64,000 bases of DNA, from assembly GCA_012934845.2 (NCBI GenBank), contig WNNJ02002291.1, forward strand, positions 1-64,000, in the 5' to 3' direction. The translations under genes and the position numbers were made by a program. Shown here piece by piece: positions 30,991-40,733 of the stretch. Positions within the stretch are counted from its first letter, which is position 1. Each line of letters opens with the position of its first letter. The notes under the pieces are model-generated. The model did not search any database, was not told where the DNA came from, and was given only the letters and a program-made list of their open reading frames with translations. The DNA is from Pomphorhynchus laevis (taxonomy: Eukaryota > Acanthocephala > Palaeacanthocephala > Echinorhynchida > Pomphorhynchidae).

Positions 30991-31709
30991 ATATCCATAA
31001 AGGATCGCACAAGACCTCCTCCAATAAGACCCCTACAGCTTATATCCGCTCTCGCCTCCTCATCTCTTAAAGTCGTCACCACCTTAAATTCATACAATGA
31101 AGGAACTTTCTGAAGGTTTGATTCAATAACTACATCTCTACATGCCTTTGCTACTTCTGCTGATAATATGTTTCTCATAATATCATACCTAATCATTGTA
31201 GTGCCACCGACTCTACAAGATAAAACATGCGAAACTGAAAATTCTGTGCCACATGCACATTTTACGCTACCAACAAATGAAGCATCATCCGCATACCATC
31301 TCTGGAAAAGGCCGTAAACTGAGGCTTGTAGACGATGCATAAGCACCAACGAAGATACGGCAAAAGCTGCCATTGCCAAAGGGTCCCCTTGTGTTAGGCT
31401 TTCTTGTGCCATGATAATATCGCCTTCCCCGATAAGCTGCGTACTATGTGAATATGTATTGTAAAGTGGCACAGATAAAGCTAGACATACCATCCCAACA
31501 TTTGCCAGCAATAGTTTCTTATTGACACAATTAAAAGCATTCGCTGCATCGATAGCAAGTAAGCCAACCATATTGCTTCTCGAGAATTCACTGTTTATGC
31601 TACGAATCGCATATTCAATACCTGCCTGCTGAACGGCACAAAGTTGCATAACGCCTGCTACTGCTTGCAATTTTGGGGAAGCAACTTCGAGAATAACGTT
31701 ACCAATCAA
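30954..31709 (-). pseudogene. R-family RT fused to nuclease by internal deletion
   Basis: Begins in the RT (LQAVAGVMQLCAVQQAGIEY) and has LLAIDAANAFNCVNKK, ESLTQGDPLAMAAFAV and the catalytic RWYADDASFVG. The next residues are SVKCACGTEFSVSHVLSCRV, the CCHC knuckle, followed by IRYDIMRNIL (RHN box, His to Tyr), DEEARADISCRG and LVRSFMDICLQ. The two parts stay in one frame over the deletion. Confidence 0.8.
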
Positions 31710-31946
31710 TCGTCGGACGATCTCGCCAACTCCTATTGGCCTAATCCCTGGTTTTTTTATTGAGTGCGATTATTCTGCTGGCCGTGAATGCCTCCATATG
31801 GGTGGGGTTTATTGCTTCTGTGGCAATTTTATAAGCCATGTCAGCTAAAACATCAGCAAGATGTTGAGAGTGAGCCTTGAAACTGCTCAATAACGTTTTC
31901 ATTATAACAGCAGTCATTCCGGATGGACCCGCACCGCTTGTAATTT

Positions 31947-32867
31947 TTAAGCAGCTTTCATTATCCTGGTTCTATCAATAACTGTGTATTCAACTGGGTG
32001 GTGAGAAATACTCCCACTGAGACTATTTTCTTGGAGAGCGACCGCTTCCACGTCTCTGGCAGCGGGATGAAGATCTAGCAGAATATTCTTAATCGTCTGT
32101 CCATTCAGTTCGTCGTTCATCTTGAACAAGTTTGGTTCGTCAGACTCTTTTATGGTAAGACTATTAAGCGCACCTCTTGTGTTTCCGGATTGCATGAGCC
32201 GAGAAAATGATTTTAAGCAGTCATTGTGCTTCGCAAGTGGTTTTCTAGTATGAGCATTCACGGAATTTTGAAGAACAATACCTTCATCTAGCAAGACTAT
32301 GAAATCACCTTTCTGCCATGCATCCAAGCGTCTTTCAAGAGCCTTTCGCAACGGGGCTGCTTTTCTCGTCGGTAATCTTTGGAGTAATAGCTGACACATC
32401 ACAGATGCCTCTTTCAATGCAGTTGGTTGTTTAGGATGGTTGTTAGTGAATTTGCTGTAAGCCGAAGTCAAAACGTCCACGAACCTATTACTGGCATCAC
32501 AAATTGGGGGATGCAAGAGGTTTGGTCTCCATGTTCTTATTTCGTCATAAATTGTTGATATGGTTAGTAGATGAAGAAGACATGTTATTTGCGGTTTGTT
32601 TGGAGCTGCCGTAATCTGAACGCTTGACAACAGTTGATTAATGTCGTCGCCAATAAACTTATTAGTGCGTGCATTTTGTCTCTCCATATTGATAGAAGGT
32701 CTGTTATTTGAGCAATAAGGCGCTGCACAGTTCGTACAATGCTTGTTAGCCTTGCGACACCGACAACCCTTGCAAACAGCATTCGGTCCATTACAACCGC
32801 AACATCTAGGAAGTGCTGATGGCACGCCCTTTGGCATATTTTCAAGTTGTAGTTTGTGTTGTGTCAA
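31947..32867 (-). pseudogene. R-family N-terminal part with CXC-like finger
   Basis: 306 codons with a real start. Cysteines at residues 22, 23, 25, 32, 35, 37, 44, 47 and 52 give the spacing CC-x-C-x6-C-x2-C-x-C-x6-C-x2-C-x4-C, identical to the copy at 55 kb. The pattern recalls CXC (tesmin/MSL2-type) DNA-binding domains. A helical block TWRPNLLHPPICDASNRFVD and the NILLDLHPAARDVEAVAL block follow, as in the other copies. The frame ends at 31947 before the RT, which goes on in another frame. Confidence 0.8.
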
Positions 32868-32945
32868 GCTGGACGATTGTATGTTAATTTATTGTGTGTT
32901 TTGAGGATCTGAAAGCAGGTCGATTGTGTTTAAGCTGTAAATATT

Positions 32946-33111
32946 TTTTTAATTTTTTTTATAAAAATAATAAATAATAAATAATAATTTAAAAAAATAA
33001 AAATAATAATTTTTAAATAATAAAAAATTATATAAGATTTTATACAATTAATATTTATATAAAGTAAAAATTTAGAATTAAAATTAAAAAAATCGATTTT
33101 ATGAATTGACA
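32946..33111. other. AT-rich filler in HUS1 intron
   Basis: Mostly A/T runs (AATAATAAATAATAA and similar), next to the 5' end of the R element. No coding signal. Confidence 0.5.
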
Positions 33112-33262
33112 AATAAATAATATACGGTGTATCAGAATAATAATTAGAGATCATTAGATGATACTGCTATGTTATCAAGTTTTAGTTCATATTCATCGAC
33201 ACAACATTGACGCGGGGCCAATACATGTTAATGACGTATTTCCTCTGATCAAATTTTATTAG
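33112..33262 (-). repeat. Dispersed M2 repeat, minus copy
   Basis: The minus strand contains ATCAGAGGAAATACGTCATTA, ATGAATATG and CTTGATAACATAGCAGT, all also in the copy at 38405-38592. No coding capacity. Confidence 0.6.
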
Positions 33263-33435
33263 CTAGTTTCTTATATTATTATTATTATTATTATTATGTA
33301 GACAACGTTACGAGCATAGCTCACAGTTGCTGACAAATCGATAGTCAAAATAAAAGAAAAAGAGAAAATCAAAAACAAATCAGTTAACAATTTAAAATAA
33401 TCTGTTTTAAATTAAAATATTAATACAAATTATAT

Positions 33436-33660
33436 TATTATATACATGGCTTTGACCGAAAAGGCCGTTTTGCCCGATCATCGTACATTACAACACATTA
33501 AACAAACATATCAATTTCAACCAAACCAAAGATAAGAACATCCAATGTTACCTTGATCAACGTGTCATATCCAAGTGTTGACCATGGCTTTGAATTGGCT
33601 CAATGATGACGCAGTCATGATGTCGTGAGGCAATGCGTTTATCAAACTTGCTCACTACAT
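33436..33660 (-). pseudogene. CR1-like LINE 3' end (G/H type) in HUS1 intron
   Basis: The minus strand encodes NALPHDIMTASSLSQFKAMV and NTWI then stop, the ending of G/H-type ORF2, followed by a 3' tail with a decayed version of the nested hairpin and TAATAATATAA. 33263-33435 upstream holds an (ATT)n microsatellite at about 33275-33297. Confidence 0.6.
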
Positions 33661-33924
33661 ACTTTCACTACTTCCAATTTCACTACTTCCAAATGCTATT
33701 ATCGTAATAATACGATATAATCCCACTACCAGAGAAGTGTAGCAACGATTAAAAGTGTAGCAATGTTTTGTGTTCAGTAACCTCCATTTCTACTGATTAC
33801 CAAATTGACTTGGTAAATAATGAAAACAATTACGATGAATGAGTTTGAAAATGTCCTTCGTAGGTTGACGAGATCGTACCATTTCCCCAGAAAATTGTCT
33901 TATTTCCTTTAGTCCGTACTAGTA

Positions 33925-34340
33925 TAGTTTGCCTTGATATTTTGTTTTAGGGATATGTTATTTGAGCGTGACGGATTCCCGGTCGACTGTATTCAGCAAA
34001 GCCAGCGAACTAATAAACGAGGTCACTCTCTTACTGTCAGGACCATGCATCACGGCAAACTCGGAAATCTATATCGCCTTTCTCATCGAGCGGTAAGGCT
34101 TTGGAACAAACTTCCAAAGAATATCGTCAACATATCGAATAGAGTGCACTTCAAGAAAACGCTAATTACATGGCTTTGCATAGATTCTAATTTCAATATC
34201 ATGTATCCGGATTAAGATTATGCTGACATAAAATTAGTTTTACCGTTAGCAGACAAAACAGCTGCATGGCTATATTCTTGCATGTTTTAATAATACTTGA
34301 ATACATGGACTGCTACAATAATTTAGAACAACCCTCCGAA
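33925..34340 (+). pseudogene. CR1-like LINE 3' end in HUS1 intron
   Basis: Plus strand: SQRTNKRGHSLTVRTMHHGK, LYRLSHRAVRLWNKLPKNIV, then FKKTLITWL and stop. It has the RGH and W-N-K-L-P boxes of F/G/H ORF2. A 3' UTR with CAGACAAAACAGCTGCATGG and a TTTAATAATA tail follows. Confidence 0.65.
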
Positions 34341-34603
34341 AACTAGCAACGGGCAGTGCAACCATATCGCAAGGATGAAAACAAAATGATGTATTCAGTG
34401 CTGATATTTTCTATACCGATGTCTTTTTCAATTGATCAATTGTATTTTTCAATTAATCAATTAAATATCAATGATCTGTAAGTATTTATAACCAAGACAA
34501 TTTTTATCCATTAAAAATTGTCTATTAAAGATACAAATCTTATTAAAAATAAAACTATAATTTTTTAGTACAAATTATAATTATAAAAGAAATTTATTAA
34601 ATT

Positions 34604-36322
34604 AAAAAACCGATTTATTTTAACGTGGCAAATGCGACCCAGCGCACGCTTACTTGACCACAACAAAACAAAACTGTAAATCAGGTGTCGAGAAGGTGTG
34701 AACGGAGGAGGTGTTTGAATGTGATAAAGGAGGGGGCGCGGCGGACGTCGAGAGGGAGTTGATTCCAGGCGAATGAGGCGGCGACGAGGAAGGATCGGAG
34801 ATCGTAGTTGTTGGAGTAATTAAGAACGTGGAGTAAGAGGGTATGACAGGAACGAAGCGATAGCGAGGAGGGACGAGTATCGTCTAAGAAAGGAAGGTTG
34901 ATGAACGATGGGAAGCCGAACCATGAAGATCCCCATGCCTCATATAATGAGGCATGGGGATCCTCATTATATGAAGCGAACCATGCTACGGAGGAGGAAG
35001 AAAAGCCGTAATCATAACGAAGGCGAGAAAGGAGGACGGAGTGGTCGACAATGTCGAATGCCGAGGAGAGGTCGAGGGAGATGAAAACACTATATAGAGC
35101 CTTGTCTCGAGAAATGTCGTTGTACACTTTTATGCATGCGATTTCTGTCGAGTGATTAGAGCGGAAAGCGGATTGGAAAGGAGGGTACAGATTAAATGAG
35201 GAGAGATAAGCGTTGATTTGTATTAAGATGATGCGTTCTAAGAGCTTAGAAAGAGTAGGGAGTAGTGAAATGGGGCGATAGCTGGAAGGAAAGAAGGGGT
35301 CGAGCGATTGTTTCTTAAGGAGGGGACGAACGATTGCGGATTTCCAGTGTGAAGGGAAGATACGACTGCGGATGGACGAGTTAAACAAGGTTGTGAGAAA
35401 TGGGGATATCGATGAGCATATAGATTTTAATATGTGAGTAGGCAGGGGATCGGCAGGTGAGGTTTTGTTGGGCAAGGACATGAGGACAGATGATACTTCT
35501 GTAGGTGAGATAGGGAGAAGATGAAAGAGTTCCGGAAGGATGAGAGTAGACTGGGCAGAGTGGGATAGGATGGAGTTGGGGTGTGAGAGAGCAGCGTGGA
35601 TACTTTAGTCTGGATAAATGACGAATAATCATTGGCATTGATGTTGCACGGCAAAGACGAGCGAACAAGGATTGAGTTAAAAGTATGCCAGAGAGTCTTA
35701 GAGTTGAATGAAGTGATGATTTTATGCTGCCAGAAGGATTCACATTTGGTACGTAGTAGGTTGAGATGAGACCGGAGAAGGGCAAGATAGGAATCACGGA
35801 AAGACGAAGTGATCGAGCGTAAATCACGTATGAGAGAGCGGTGATAGACACGAAAAGTATGACGGAGTCGACGCTTTGAGAGTAGGCATTGAATGTCAAG
35901 CCATGTTGCACGGTGCAAGCGACGGTGTGGGTGAAACGTAAAGGGCAAGAGAAGATTGAGAGTGGATGTGAGTTCAGAGTCGAAAAGAAAGGCGAGATCG
36001 TAAGGAGATGAATATGATATTGTGGGTAATGATAGAGACGATTTGATTAAGGCAGAGCGGAGAAGGGAGAGGTCAAGATTTCTCCAAGGGCGACGTAGGA
36101 TTGTAGGTGTGTGAGGAGGGGTGTGGTTGTGAGTGAGATCAAGGGTGATAAGAAAGTGATCGGATAGACCAGGATCAGAGATGGACAGTGAGGTGTAGGC
36201 AGCAAAATGATCGGGGACAGCGATGATGTCGAGTGCCCCACTAAGTATATGTGTGGGGGCAGTGGAGATTAGTTTGTAATTGTAGTTGGATAGAATGTTG
36301 ATGACCCGGATGGAATCCGTTA
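34604..36322 (-). mobile_element. A-family LINE in HUS1 intron (antisense) with patched internal deletion
   Basis: Runs from the 3' tail and hairpin (34634-34649, partly decayed) to a 5' truncation inside the endonuclease region (~36322). The RT is open for 34681-35481 from VLMSLPNKTS-type residues through SLDLSSAFDIVDHS and SSSSVAWFASY. It then jumps over the rest of the RT to GFPSFINLPFLDD. The ~600-bp deletion is filled by a palindromic patch (34917-34983). The remaining 35427-36241 holds the inter-domain part in shifted frames. Confidence 0.88.
34928..34973. repeat. Overlapping perfect palindromes at the deletion patch
   Basis: GATCCCCATGCCTCAT (34928-34943) pairs with ATGAGGCATGGGGATC (34947-34962) around ATA. 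Overlapping it, CATATAATGAGG (34941-34952) pairs with CCTCATTATATG (34962-34973). GCGAACCATG of the right flank is also duplicated in the left flank. Confidence 0.85.
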
Positions 36323-36666
36323 AAGATTTTAGCTTTCAATAAGTGAGAATACTCTCTTGATAATTCGTAAATGACAAACGGGATTCGCTAGTGTGATTCT
36401 ATCTGATTTGGGTTCAACACAAATGATCTTTGATTATTTTTTAAATTTATTTTTTCAATATTTTAATTTTTGATATAAAATATATATTTTCGCTCTTTAT
36501 TATTCGTCCTTCTCTGCTAAGCTTATCAACTCTCGATACATTGGACATTAAGTACTTGTTATTTTCAGGAAATACAACTATCAATGCCTTTATTAACAAT
36601 TTTAAATATACCCTAGAAATATTATTATCACTATCATGCTTGGTAAAATTGCTATTTGCTTGTAAG
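36323..36666. other. 3' end of HUS1 intron
   Basis: AT-rich DNA between the A element and exon 2, ending in TTTGCTTGTAAG. No LINE similarity. AATGACAAACGGGATTCG at 36370 resembles the duplicate at 26.7 kb. Confidence 0.4.
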
Positions 36667-37054
36667 CTTCATTTGTCCTCCTCAACGATCGTTGAAAATA
36701 GCTGCTGAACATATGAAAAATCTAGACAATTGTATTACCATCTCTACAAAACATATTGGAAATCAACATGTTGACTTGCTACTACAAACAAAAAATCATT
36801 TTCTACAATCTACAGTCAAATTCAAATCTTTACAATGCACAGGGTCGTCAAACATATCCAATGCCTATTCGAGTGAATGTAAAGACGAAGTTTCTGTTCA
36901 AATTGAAACAAAACAATTGTCAAGCTTTCTAGTTAGTTGCCAATTCCTACCTGGTCAGATGATATGGAATATCAGGAATGATGAACAATTACATATATTT
37001 CTTTTGAATTCATATTCACATTTGCAAATGATTCTACCTTCACTTTTAATATAA
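36667..37054 (+). CDS. HUS1: Checkpoint clamp protein HUS1, C-terminal exon
   Basis: C-terminal ~129 residues of HUS1. PPQRSLKIAAEHMKNLDNCI matches the human VLKTMKSVVEKMKNISNHLV region. QTKNHFLQSTVKFKSLQ, DEVSVQIETKQLSSFLVSCQ and SYSHLQMILPSLL match the end of human HUS1 (HIDIRKLLQFLAGQ ... LQYFIPALS). Together with exon 1 this gives about 284 residues, against 280 in human. The stop is followed by AATAAA at 37133. The best acceptor (AG at 36665-36666) leaves the exon in phase 2, which fits neither visible donor of exon 1; an upstream in-frame stop at 36644 rules out an earlier start. A small unseen exon or an unusual splice site is likely. Confidence 0.88.
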
Positions 37055-37132
37055 TAACTATTATTTACAAATAGCAGTTTATGAATTTACTAATGGAGAG
37101 TTTATGTAGATAACATTTTTTATTTGAGCTAT

Positions 37133-37138
37133 AATAAA
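37133..37138 (+). other. Candidate HUS1 polyadenylation signal
   Basis: AATAAA, 79 bases after the HUS1 stop, in an otherwise T/A-rich 3' UTR. Confidence 0.55.
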
Positions 37139-37171
37139 TTTAGATAATTTTGTAGTCTTTTGAATCTTTTT

Positions 37172-37370
37172 TGAAACTGTATCGTTTGTTTTTACAGAAA
37201 GGCAGCAGAGGAAAATTTCTGCAGATTATTAAAGGACCGAAACACGAAAGGTAGGCGTAGGCTCACTGCTGATGAGGTCCACCTACGCTGATTGTAGTGT
37301 ACAGTGCTGCATCTAGGATTAAAGAATTCACACGAGGATAATTGATGAAGCCGACCAAATGATGATACTC
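37172..37370 (+). repeat. ~195-bp unit, copy 1 of direct duplication
   Basis: AAACTGTATCGTTTG ... GCCGACCAAATGATGA, repeated at 37542-37738 with about 10% difference. It begins like a splice acceptor (TTTGTTTTTACAG), then one frame reads KAAEENFCRLLKDRNTKGRR, RLTADEVHLR and stop. The second copy has a stop early in that frame. It could be a terminal exon of an unknown gene or a non-coding repeat. Function not recognised. Confidence 0.55.
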
Positions 37371-37541
37371 GCTCGTGTATGCAATTGTTCATTCTATTTA
37401 CCTGGCAGATTCCGGTTTCCTGTCAAAGAAAATTCAAAAGACAGATTGTCGGTTGTTTACGTCAACTGTAGTGCTATTTCCGTCTTTTTGTTTCAAAAGA
37501 CGAATACAACGTACAGTTTGCACAAGTGGAAATATTTTCCT

Positions 37542-37738
37542 TACAAACTGTATCGTTTGTTTTTACAGAAAGGTAGCAGATGACAATTTCAGCAGATAAT
37601 TAAAGGACCGAAACACGAAAGGTAGGCGTAGGCTCACTACTGATGAGGTCCACCTACGCTGATTGTAGTGTACAATGCTGCATCTAGGATTAAAGAATTC
37701 ACACAAGGATAATTGATGAAGCCGACCAAATGATGAAT
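37542..37738 (+). repeat. ~195-bp unit, copy 2 of direct duplication
   Basis: Second copy of the unit at 37172-37370. The 170 bp between the copies shows no known feature, so the period is about 370 bp and the second unit lacks the spacer, as in a partial tandem duplication. Confidence 0.6.
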
Positions 37739-37979
37739 CTTTTATATTGATTATAAACAAATTAAAGCATTAGTTTGTTTCTACTCCTGTGGCGTTCATC
37801 AAGGTTATCTGCTCCTTCATATATTTACAGTGGCGTTCTTCAAAATTCTTTGCCCGAACAATTCGTTTGTATATTAACCATTATAAGTATAAAGTTTTAT
37901 GGGTTATCCCTTGTTTCCTCTCTGTATCTATAACCCATAGGTATTTATAAATTCGACCGTTTTTCTTATCGTTAATCAT

Positions 37980-38280
37980 CCCACTTTCTTGGGAGTTTAC
38001 TTTGACAACTGTCTTTCAATCTATTCGTTCCCGACAAAACCTGATCTTGCAATATCCTATTTTGGGACCTCCGCCGTGTCAGAAACTCGCTTGATTTCAA
38101 CTCCATTCACATTATTATCTCCAGTCTATTGTTTCTTAAGATCGAATATTGCCTCTGTTTTTTTCATTTTCTTCTAAATCATATCTTCTCCTCCATCATC
38201 TCATGAATTCTGACGTGTTTATTCTTTTTTGTCTCCGCCGTTTTGATCACATCTCCTCTTCCCACTCTAAACTCAACTGA
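37980..38280 (+). pseudogene. Degenerate A/B-like LINE fragment
   Basis: FLGVYFDNCLSIYSFPTKPD aligns with LGFHFDNRLSLKPFVRDKVR of family B, and a later frame has FLRRFDHISSSHSKLN-like residues equal to RLRRFDHTSYH. Same older A/B-type family as at 25.9-26.4 kb, or simply an old copy. Confidence 0.45.
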
Positions 38281-38404
38281 GTAATTATGAAAATCCCCAT
38301 AATGCAAAATTATACATCAACAAAATATTATTCAATATTAAATTTACAATATATAAATCAACAAAGTATTATTAAAAACAATTTTAAAAATTAAACAAAT
38401 TTTT

Positions 38405-38592
38405 ATGGATGAATAATAAACAAAATATACTTTGTATTAAATAAGGTGCATTAAATAAAAAATTTCATCAGAGGAAATACGTCATTAGCGCGTATATGGT
38501 TTTTCTGATATGTTGGGCTGATGAATATGGGATAAAATTTGATAACATAGCAGTTCCTCCTGGTGACATATAATCCTTATTCCGATACATCG
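38405..38592 (+). repeat. Dispersed M2 repeat, fullest copy
   Basis: ~190 bp from AATAAACAAAATATACTTTG to ATTCCGATACATCGTTTATT. The two ends are loosely inverted copies of each other (TAATAAAC.A.ATA), which suggests a small DNA-transposon derivative. Other copies are at 33112 (minus) and 8170 (plus). It abuts the truncated C element. Confidence 0.5.
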
Positions 38593-38913
38593 TTTATTAA
38601 AAAGGGTGATAGATCTTCAGTAGACAATTACAGGCCAGTAAGTATTACTTGCTTATGTTGTAGAATGTTAGAGCGAATTATACATGGTTATATGGTCAAG
38701 TTTTATAGAATAACGTAATAGCTTTTGAGCAACATGGTTTCCGTAAGAGTTATTCGACAGTTACCAATCTGACTCGCAGCCCATCTTGATTGGTCAGCTA
38801 ATAAAGCCGTATCCATTGCTACTGACATCATATTCTTCGATTTCTTTAATACATTCGACAGAGTAGACCATAGATTCCTCCTAAATAAACGGGAGAAAAG
38901 TAGCATTCTATTT

Positions 38914-39268
38914 TTGCTTGATAGATGGATTGAATCGTTTTTAAGTAATCGTAGTTATTGTGTGCATGTAGATAATTTTAACTTTTCTTCGCGGCCATGT
39001 AATATAGGAGTGCCTCAAGGTTCAGTATTGGGTCCATTGTTATTTAGTGTCTACATCAACGATCTCCCGGAATTTATTGATTCTCGGATGCTTTTATATG
39101 CAGACGATTTGAAAATCTGGCGGGCAATTCTTTTACCCAATGATATAGTTAAACTGCAACGGGATATCAATGAAGTCGAAAATTGGGCTCTGCTCAATAG
39201 GTTAATTGAAAATATATCAAAATGCAAAAATTTACGTGTTTGTGGCGGAAATACTCAATCTTTAGCTA
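38914..39268 (+). pseudogene. C-family ORF2 RT core (copy 1)
   Basis: Open over the active site: SFLSNRSYCVHV, PCNIGVPQGSVLGPLLFSVY, MLLYADDLKIWRAIL and WALLNRLIENISKCKNLRV. It ends at the B insertion. The same segment is intact at 46975-47631 in copy 2. Confidence 0.8.
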
Positions 39269-39275
39269 ATTATAG
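39269..39275 (+). repeat. Target-site duplication of the inserted B element (left)
   Basis: ATTATAG at 39269-39275 and again at 40083-40089, exactly flanking the B insert. It occurs once in the uninterrupted C copy 2. Confidence 0.8.
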
Positions 39276-40082
39276 TTCCTTAGCCTTTCTCTGAATCCTG
39301 ATAAATCCAAAATTATGTGGATACTACCTCAACGCTTCGGCTTCGAACTCCCTCCGTGTCATTAAATTCTACAATTATTTCTATCGTTGATAATCTCGTT
39401 TTCCTAGGCTTCCATTTTGACAACCGACTTTCACTTAAACCTTTCGTTAGAGATAAAATACGCTCATCTACCTTGATACTCCGCAACTTCCGTCAAGTTC
39501 GTAGATTGATCGATTTCCCTTCTTGTATGACTCTAATATCTTCTCTCCTTTTTTCTAGACTCGATTATTGTCTTAGTCTATTTTCCAACTCACCTAAATC
39601 CACTCTTCTTCCCCTACAACGCATCGTCAACGCAGCCGTCCGAATTCTCCTCCGTCTTCGTCGTTTTGATCATACATCCTACCATCTTGCTTCTCTCGAT
39701 TTGCCTACAATTTATTGTCGTGTTCAAATTCGTCTTCTTATCGTTGCTTTTCGCCTTGTAACTTTTCATACCCCTTCATTTCTCAACCTTCCTTTTCTTG
39801 ATAATTCTCGTCCTGTTTACTGTTCCTTGCGTTCCTGTAATTCCCTTCTTTTACATGTCCCAAACTACTCTACCTCCTTTGGACTCCGCTCCTTCATTGT
39901 GGCTGCTTCTCTATCGTGGAACCATCTGGCCATTCATATACGCCAATCAACTTCCTTGCCGTACTTCAAACGACAAATCCGATCCCATTTAAACAATTTA
40001 TCTACTTGACTTTTTCATTTTTGTTTGTGGACTTGTAAGCGTACAGCTTGTACGCATTTGCCACATTAAATAAATTTGTATT
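39276..40082 (+). mobile_element. B-family LINE, ~800-bp 5'-truncated copy inserted in C
   Basis: The 3' 807 bp of a B element: the end of the RT/thumb (39317-40009, 230 codons open to the natural stop: LGFHFDNRLSLKPFVRDK, VNAAVRILLRLRRFDHTSYH, SFGLRSFIVAASLSWNHLAI, HLNNLST) and the 3' UTR with hairpin at 40039-40055 and TTAAATAAATTTGTATT tail. The coding part shows no break, so the insertion is fairly recent. Confidence 0.92.
40039..40055 (+). other. 3'-terminal stem-loop of B-family LINE (AT form)
   Basis: 7-bp stem GCGTACA/TGTACGC with a GCT loop, preceded by GTAA and followed by ATTTGCCACATTAAATAAAT. Two pairs differ on both strands from the 17721 form. Confidence 0.75.
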
Positions 40083-40523
40083 ATTATAGCTTTTAAAGCA
40101 GCGATATAGAACGGGTGAAAAAAATATAAGGACTTGGGAGTGTGGATAAACTGTGATTTGAGTACCGTCACACAAACTGAACATCCTTGTTCAAATGCGT
40201 ACGGGATAATCGGTCAACTTCGACGCACTTTCATTGCACTCAATCAATTTGCCTTACGTCTGCTAATCTTTGCTCATGTGTTAAGCCGTCTTATAAATGC
40301 TGCGCTGTGTGTGTATCCCCAAAATTAAAAAGAACATATTAGTTCATAGAGGGTACTTCATAGAGCTACCAAGCTATCTTTGCAACTGAAATTTTTGTCG
40401 TACCCTGATCGATTAAAAGCACTTAGACTTGAGACTGTCACGTGGACCCGCCGGTACATCGATATGAGTATGGTCTGGCAAATCCTTAATGATTTGGATC
40501 ATCCACTTTGAGATTGTCTTCAT

Positions 40524-40733
40524 TTGCGCTCATCCAATATCCTCCGAGGACATGGTTTAACCCTGCGACGTGAAAGGATAAGAAAATCACGAGCTGTCCA
40601 ATTTGATCGGCGAGTTGTATCTCTGTGGAATAGGCTTGGAGAGTCAACAGTGTGCATTAGCAATATCAACGAATTCAAAAAGAAATTACGGATGGATGAT
40701 GCCATGGGGAAAGCTGCTTTTCCGTATTTGTGA
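40524..40733 (+). pseudogene. C-family ORF2 C-terminus (copy 1)
   Basis: RSSNILRGHGLTLRRERIRK, RAVQFDRRVVSLWNRLGEST and FKKKLRMDDAMGKAAFPYL, then stop. This is the terminal RGH / W-N-R-L module. The same residues in copy 2 (47740-47975) are in damaged frames. Confidence 0.75.

Larger units (their letters stand above)
30600..32945 (-). mobile_element. R-family LINE inside HUS1 intron (antisense, internally deleted)
   Basis: Nearly full-span R element opposite to HUS1. It has a 5' UTR (32868-32945), the N-terminus with the Cys finger (32867-31947), the pre-RT and RT (about 31946-31290), and the nuclease (31280-30640). The RT catalytic box and the CCHC knuckle are joined directly, so the entire thumb (roughly 200 codons) has been lost. 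A 5' UTR block (TTAAGCTGTAAAT) is shared with the copy at 55 kb, supporting the true 5' end. Confidence 0.88.

Noticed and set aside
37234-37280. Hammerhead-ribozyme core boxes (CTGATGAG, CGAAAC) with complementary GGTCC/GGACC in the duplicated unit
   Set aside because: The boxes are in the permuted order that would need closed stems I and III between them, but I could not find plausible stem I pairing or a good cleavage triplet. The same bases also form an exon-like reading frame.
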